From: Planctomycetaceae bacterium
Lineage (GTDB): Bacteria > Planctomycetota > Planctomycetia > Pirellulales > UBA1268
Direction: 5' to 3'
NCBI GenBank assembly: GCA_018694455.1
Contig: JABHNP010000402.1
Coordinates: 1-8,915, forward strand
DNA: 8,915 nucleotides
This document shows, piece by piece, positions 5,329 through 8,915 of this stretch (the stretch's first letter is position 1; each line of letters opens with the position of its first letter). The notes under the pieces were generated by a model, which saw only the letters and a list, made by a program, of their open reading frames with translations, was not told where the DNA came from and ran no database searches. The position numbers and the translations under genes were made by a program.

Positions 5329-7374
5329 TCAAGGGTTCCAGTCTTTGATTACCTTTCCGCTGCGATCGAGAAGTCGCAACTTTCTGAGGGTTGCATCGCC
5401 TGGGCCGTCGGCGACGTCTATACGGAGTTGGTAGAGTTGCTCAACCGTATCAATCTCAAGGCGAACTTCTTGAGCCTGACTACCGCCGACAACTGGAAAT
5501 GTGATGGTTTCACCTCTCGGCAAAACGGCTTCTTTGTCAGTGGTGAAGAAGATCTCGCCCTGCCCCTTCAAATCAGTTTTGAGCTCGAAGGCAAGACAAT
5601 AAGGGCCAGCGGGGGAAATCGGTGCAGCGCGAAAATCCATAGCGATCCCGGGGTCGTCACCGGTAAAGGTCAGTTGAAATGCATCTTTCGAATTTTCAAG
5701 TCGAGTGTTTTTGCGGGCACGGATTGAACCACGGTTGGCTCTGGGCTTACGGACAGCCCGTGACTTGCCTATCTTCCCGGGCGGGGTGAGAAAGGGCTGG
5801 TCGGAGTCGCTGAAGACTGTCCATTGACTGTTGGACTTTGGCACTTGGGCCGGAAGCATCTTTGGGTTTGCAAGCGCGGAAGAATGAAGAACATCACGAC
5901 TCATGTTTTTCCACTTTTCAACCATAGCCGTGAGCCGCTCGGGTTCGGATGCAGCGAGATTGTTCGTTTCAGTACGGTCGTTGGCCACATTGTAGAGTTC
6001 CCACTCCTGCCCCTTGAAGCTGACAACTTTCCAGTCGCCGTCGCGCAGTCCATAGTCAGAAGAAAACTGAAGATGAATGGGCTCTGTACGATTGAGTTTT
6101 TTCCCTTCAAAGACAGGCCGCAAAGAAACTCCAGAAACGGGTCGAAGGTCACGTTGCGGATACTCACCCGGTATCGAGGCACCTGCTAGATCGACGAGAG
6201 TAGGCAAAACGTCAATCAAATGCGCGGGGGTGTCGACGATTGCACCAGGTTTGGTCTTCAGTCCGTCCGGCCAGTGGACGATGCCCGGAGAGCTAATGCC
6301 GCCTTCGAATTGATTTTGCTTGTAGAAGCGAAAGGGCGCGTTGCGAGCCCAGGCCCACGGAGTGGAATCGGCCAAGGCAATATCACCATTTGTGGGCTCG
6401 ACGTCGAGTAGGGGAGCCCGGCGATCGTAGGGACAGGCTCCGTTATCAGAAACAAAAAGGATGAGCGTATTATCAAGTTCGTCATGCTCTTTGAGATTAC
6501 CCACAAGCCGGCCAACCTCTTGGTCGACCCTGTCAATCATGGCAGCGAGCGTCACCATGCGGTTTGTTTCGTACGAGCGCTGCCACGGAACGACATCTTT
6601 CCAAGCCCGCACGTGAGGCGGGCGTGGGCTGGGCGTAAGCGTATTGGAGAGAAGCCCCAACTGCATTTGTTTCTTGATGCGAGCGTCACGTATCTCATCC
6701 CAACCCTCGGTGTATCGACCTTTGTACTTGGCATAGTCTTCAGGAAGCGCATGAAGAGGAGCATGAGGGGCATTAAAAGCGACATAGAGGTAAAAGGGGT
6801 TCTTCGTCTTGCGAGCTTCACTCAGAAAATCAATGGCAAAGTCGACGTCGGCAACTGTGGTGTAGAAGGTCTTGTCATTAAGAACAGCAGGGACGTTCCA
6901 CGGCTTGCCATTCAGACGGAACGAGTTGTCACCTTTGAAGAAATTACAGGCGCCGCTGAGGTGTCCGAAGTAACGATCAAACCCAAAATCAGTAGGTTCA
7001 CGCCGCAGATGCCACTTGCCAGTCATCGCGGTAAAATAACCGGCGTCTCGAAGAACTTCAGCCGATGTGACGGCGTGAGAAAGGCTGACTTCACCAGCGG
7101 CGATGCAATACTGGCCAGTGAGAAGAGAGACGCGGGAAGAGTGGCATTTCGCGGTGTTGTAGAACTGTGAAAAACGCAGCCCATTCGCAGCAAGGGAATC
7201 AAGATGAGGAGTGTCGATCTCTCCCCCATAACACCCTATGTCGGAGTATCCGAGATCATCCGCCATGATCACGACAATATTTGGTTGTTTCTGATCTTTC
7301 GCCTCACTCGTAGTGGAATGAAAACTGATCGCTCCGGCAACTCCCATTAGAAGAAGAAGTCTGGAAGTATTCAT
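5329..7374 (-). CDS. Secreted sulfatase B with a CHSSR active site and a C-terminal accessory domain
   Basis: The product is 681 residues. A Sec signal peptide covers about 1-25 (MNTSRLLLLMGVAGAISF, cut near SEA). The sulfatase domain (PF00884) spans about 30-490: PNIVVIMADD (D39, D40), C77-H-S-S-R81 followed by VSLLTGQY, GKWH (K120, H122), FNAPHAP (H204), VSDNG (D310, N311), and YKQNQFEGGISSP with K352 in the position of the substrate lysine. The pentapeptide has serine where the formylglycine motif CxPxR or CxAxR normally has proline or alanine. After a basic linker (about 535-557, rich in Arg and Lys), residues 560-681 look like a beta-rich accessory domain ending in LRKLRLLDRSGKVIKDW; its role is unknown. 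AGAGAGGG (7384-7391) lies 9 bases before the ATG. It is the second gene after sulfatase C. The sulfatase assignment is strong; activity depends on whether the variant cysteine is matured. Confidence 0.94.
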   Translation of the reverse strand: MNTSRLLLLMGVAGAISFHSTTSEAKDQKQPNIVVIMADDLGYSDIGCYGGEIDTPHLDSLAANGLRFSQFYNTAKCHSSRVSLLTGQYCIAAGEVSLSHAVTSAEVLRDAGYFTAMTGKWHLRREPTDFGFDRYFGHLSGACNFFKGDNSFRLNGKPWNVPAVLNDKTFYTTVADVDFAIDFLSEARKTKNPFYLYVAFNAPHAPLHALPEDYAKYKGRYTEGWDEIRDARIKKQMQLGLLSNTLTPSPRPPHVRAWKDVVPWQRSYETNRMVTLAAMIDRVDQEVGRLVGNLKEHDELDNTLILFVSDNGACPYDRRAPLLDVEPTNGDIALADSTPWAWARNAPFRFYKQNQFEGGISSPGIVHWPDGLKTKPGAIVDTPAHLIDVLPTLVDLAGASIPGEYPQRDLRPVSGVSLRPVFEGKKLNRTEPIHLQFSSDYGLRDGDWKVVSFKGQEWELYNVANDRTETNNLAASEPERLTAMVEKWKNMSRDVLHSSALANPKMLPAQVPKSNSQWTVFSDSDQPFLTPPGKIGKSRAVRKPRANRGSIRARKNTRLENSKDAFQLTFTGDDPGIAMDFRAAPISPAGPYCLAFELKTDLKGQGEIFFTTDKEAVLPRGETITFPVVGGSQAQEVRLEIDTVEQLYQLRIDVADGPGDATLRKLRLLDRSGKVIKDWNP

Positions 7375-7383
7375 TGAGACATG

Positions 7384-7391
7384 CCCTCTCT
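7384..7391 (-). promoter_or_regulatory. Ribosome binding site of sulfatase B
   Basis: AGAGAGGG on the minus strand lies 9 bases before the ATG at 7372-7374. It sits in the 30-base gap after the sulfatase C stop, which supports translation of B from a shared message. Confidence 0.5.
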
Positions 7392-7404
7392 CTAGGTTCT
7401 ATTA

Positions 7405-8915
7405 TCAATTTAGCCTTGGAGCACTGTGCCCCTGCTCACGAATGTGCTTGAGCAACGCCTTGAGCTGAGCTGCTTTTTCCGGATGCTCACTGATGACGTT
7501 CGTCCTCTGGCCCTCATCAGTTTTTATGTGATAAAGCTGTCCCGCTTCTGAATCGTCTTGCATGTAACCATACTTGGCTTCCCACTCAGCATTTCGACCA
7601 CTCACATACCCGTTCTTTGTATCGATCAAGGTCCAGTCGCCACTTCTGATGGCGTACTCACGATCACGCGTGTTGTGGACATGAGCACTTCGAGGACTCT
7701 TTTTTGTCACACCGGTAATCAGTGGCTGCAGGTCATGGGAGTCTTCAGCCTGATCAACGGGTAATTCATATCCAACAATCGAGGCGATTGTCGCCATGAC
7801 GTCAATTTGTGACACAAGCTGATGACAGACTGAACCCTCAGGCACTTTTCCTGACCAACTGATGATGTATGGCACGCGATGTCCTCCATCGTAGATATCC
7901 CGCTTCAAACCTCGCAGTGGATCAGACGACCAGTGATCAAATTTCTTTGATCGCTCATACGCGTACCGTTCTGGACCGTTGTCAGCTGAGAAAATAATAA
8001 GCGTGTTCTCTCGCTGCCCTGAATCATCAAGAGCCTGAAGGAGTTGTCCGATTGAATCATCTGTTTCGCAGACAAAATCACCGTACGGCCCGGCTTTTGA
8101 CTTTCTGTCGAATGCATCATTAGGAATGATCGGTGCATGGGGAGAGGGATAGGCAAAGTACAGAAAAAACGGTTCTTTCGAATCAGCCTGCTCCTTTATG
8201 TACGCGACGCCTCGCTTGGTCGTTTCAGGAATATTTTGATAGGGATCCCAATCACTGCACATCGGCCCAGGGCGGCACTCCCAGCCACCTTCTTTGATGG
8301 GCTTCCACTTTGAAGTGTCCATGATGGTATCTGGAGCCTTCACGACCTTGTCGTTTTCAATCCAGCAATAAGGCGGAAAATTAATGACAGTGTCACCGAA
8401 GTAATAATCAAATCCATGCGAAAGCGGACCGTCTGGAATTGACTTCTCCCAGTCAAAAGCTTCAGGGCCATAAAACGTGCGAGGCTTCTTGTTTTTAGAG
8501 GTGCTCCCTTGGGTTCTAGCAGTGGCACCCTCTTTAAGAATGGCATTCCAATCCCAACCAAGGTGCCATTTACCAATGGCAGCGGTCGCGTAACCCTTTG
8601 CCTTGAGCATCTCTGGAAGTGTTAATCGCTCTGCACTAAAGGCTGACTCCCCAAACACTCCAACGATGCCATGAAACTTACGCCAATGATAGCGGCCAGT
8701 TAACATTGCATAACGAGAGGGGGAGCATATCCCAGACGACGAATGCGCATCAGTGAACTTCATTCCGGAAGCGGCGAGTGTGTTGAGATTCGGTGTCGGA
8801 ATTTTTGAATCCGGGTTGTAACATTGAAGATCACCAAACCCCAGATCATCAGCATAGATAACCAAAACATTGAGAGGTCTTTCTGCTGCCTGCGACACAG
8901 ACACCAGCATCAGGA
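7405..8915 (-). CDS. Secreted sulfatase C (PF00884), 5' end cut by the window edge
   Basis: At least 503 codons are visible. The frame stays open to the right edge, reading LMLVSVSQAAERP, which looks like the end of a Sec signal peptide, so the true start probably lies outside the window and the ATG at 8908-8910 is internal. Counting from that Met, the type I sulfatase residues are complete: VLVIYADD (D21, D22), C62-S-P-S-R66 followed by YAMLTGR, GKWHLG (K114, H116), YPSPHAP (H258), SADNGPE (D310, N311) and LRGLKRDIYDGGHRVP (K336). An insert rich in aromatic residues (about 145-220) lies between the GKWH and PSPHAP blocks, where substrate specificity is often set. There is no extra C-terminal domain; the protein ends REQGHSAPRLN. 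Sulfatase B follows after 30 bases on the same strand, so C and B are probably one operon with C first. The substrate cannot be told from the sequence. Confidence 0.95.
   Translation of the reverse strand, partial: LMLVSVSQAAERPLNVLVIYADDLGFGDLQCYNPDSKIPTPNLNTLAASGMKFTDAHSSSGICSPSRYAMLTGRYHWRKFHGIVGVFGESAFSAERLTLPEMLKAKGYATAAIGKWHLGWDWNAILKEGATARTQGSTSKNKKPRTFYGPEAFDWEKSIPDGPLSHGFDYYFGDTVINFPPYCWIENDKVVKAPDTIMDTSKWKPIKEGGWECRPGPMCSDWDPYQNIPETTKRGVAYIKEQADSKEPFFLYFAYPSPHAPIIPNDAFDRKSKAGPYGDFVCETDDSIGQLLQALDDSGQRENTLIIFSADNGPERYAYERSKKFDHWSSDPLRGLKRDIYDGGHRVPYIISWSGKVPEGSVCHQLVSQIDVMATIASIVGYELPVDQAEDSHDLQPLITGVTKKSPRSAHVHNTRDREYAIRSGDWTLIDTKNGYVSGRNAEWEAKYGYMQDDSEAGQLYHIKTDEGQRTNVISEHPEKAAQLKALLKHIREQGHSAPRLN

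Noticed and set aside
6484..7170. Long plus-strand open frame of 228 codons
   Set aside because: It lies entirely antisense to the catalytic domain of sulfatase B, whose active-site and metal motifs fix the coding strand.
1..8915. CRISPR array, tRNA, rRNA, transposase or phage genes
   Set aside because: I looked on both strands for regularly spaced repeats, RNA gene landmarks and mobile-element motifs and found none.

Overview
The window looks like a chromosomal segment from a planctomycete or a close relative in the PVC group. The basis is gene content: a DUF1549/DUF1553 (PSCyt2/PSD1) protein next to a DUF1501 protein, and three secreted sulfatases packed together. That combination is typical of marine and other heteropolysaccharide-degrading planctomycetes. 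The genus cannot be read from the sequence.

Layout, left to right. Bases 1-90 (minus) hold the 5' end of a gene that runs off the left edge; its product starts with a twin-arginine signal and a possible lipobox. A 245-base spacer (91-335) carries an imperfect inverted repeat. Bases 336-3444 (minus) are a two-gene unit, with the DUF1549/DUF1553 gene first and the DUF1501 gene second, separated by 4 bases. A 368-base spacer (3445-3812) holds what looks like a decayed copy of a sulfatase 3' end and a hairpin. Sulfatase A (3813-5219, plus) runs divergently from the DUF1549 gene and convergently towards sulfatase B. Sulfatases C (7405-8915, minus, 5' end cut by the window edge) and B (5329-7374, minus) form a second unit with a 30-base gap.

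How the genes may work together: all six gene products carry, or appear to carry, export signals, so this is an extracytoplasmic set. The three sulfatases have different lengths and different active-site pentapeptides (CSPTR, CHSSR, CSPSR), which suggests different sulfate ester substrates rather than recent copies. They would remove sulfate groups from sulfated glycans. The DUF1549/DUF1553 and DUF1501 proteins often accompany such genes in planctomycetes but have no established biochemical role. No glycoside hydrolase, lyase, transporter, sulfatase-maturation enzyme, tRNA, rRNA, CRISPR array or insertion sequence is visible.

The least ordinary observations are the sulfatase 3'-end relic at about 3674-3717, the CHSSR active-site variant of sulfatase B, and the Tat-signal gene start at the left edge.
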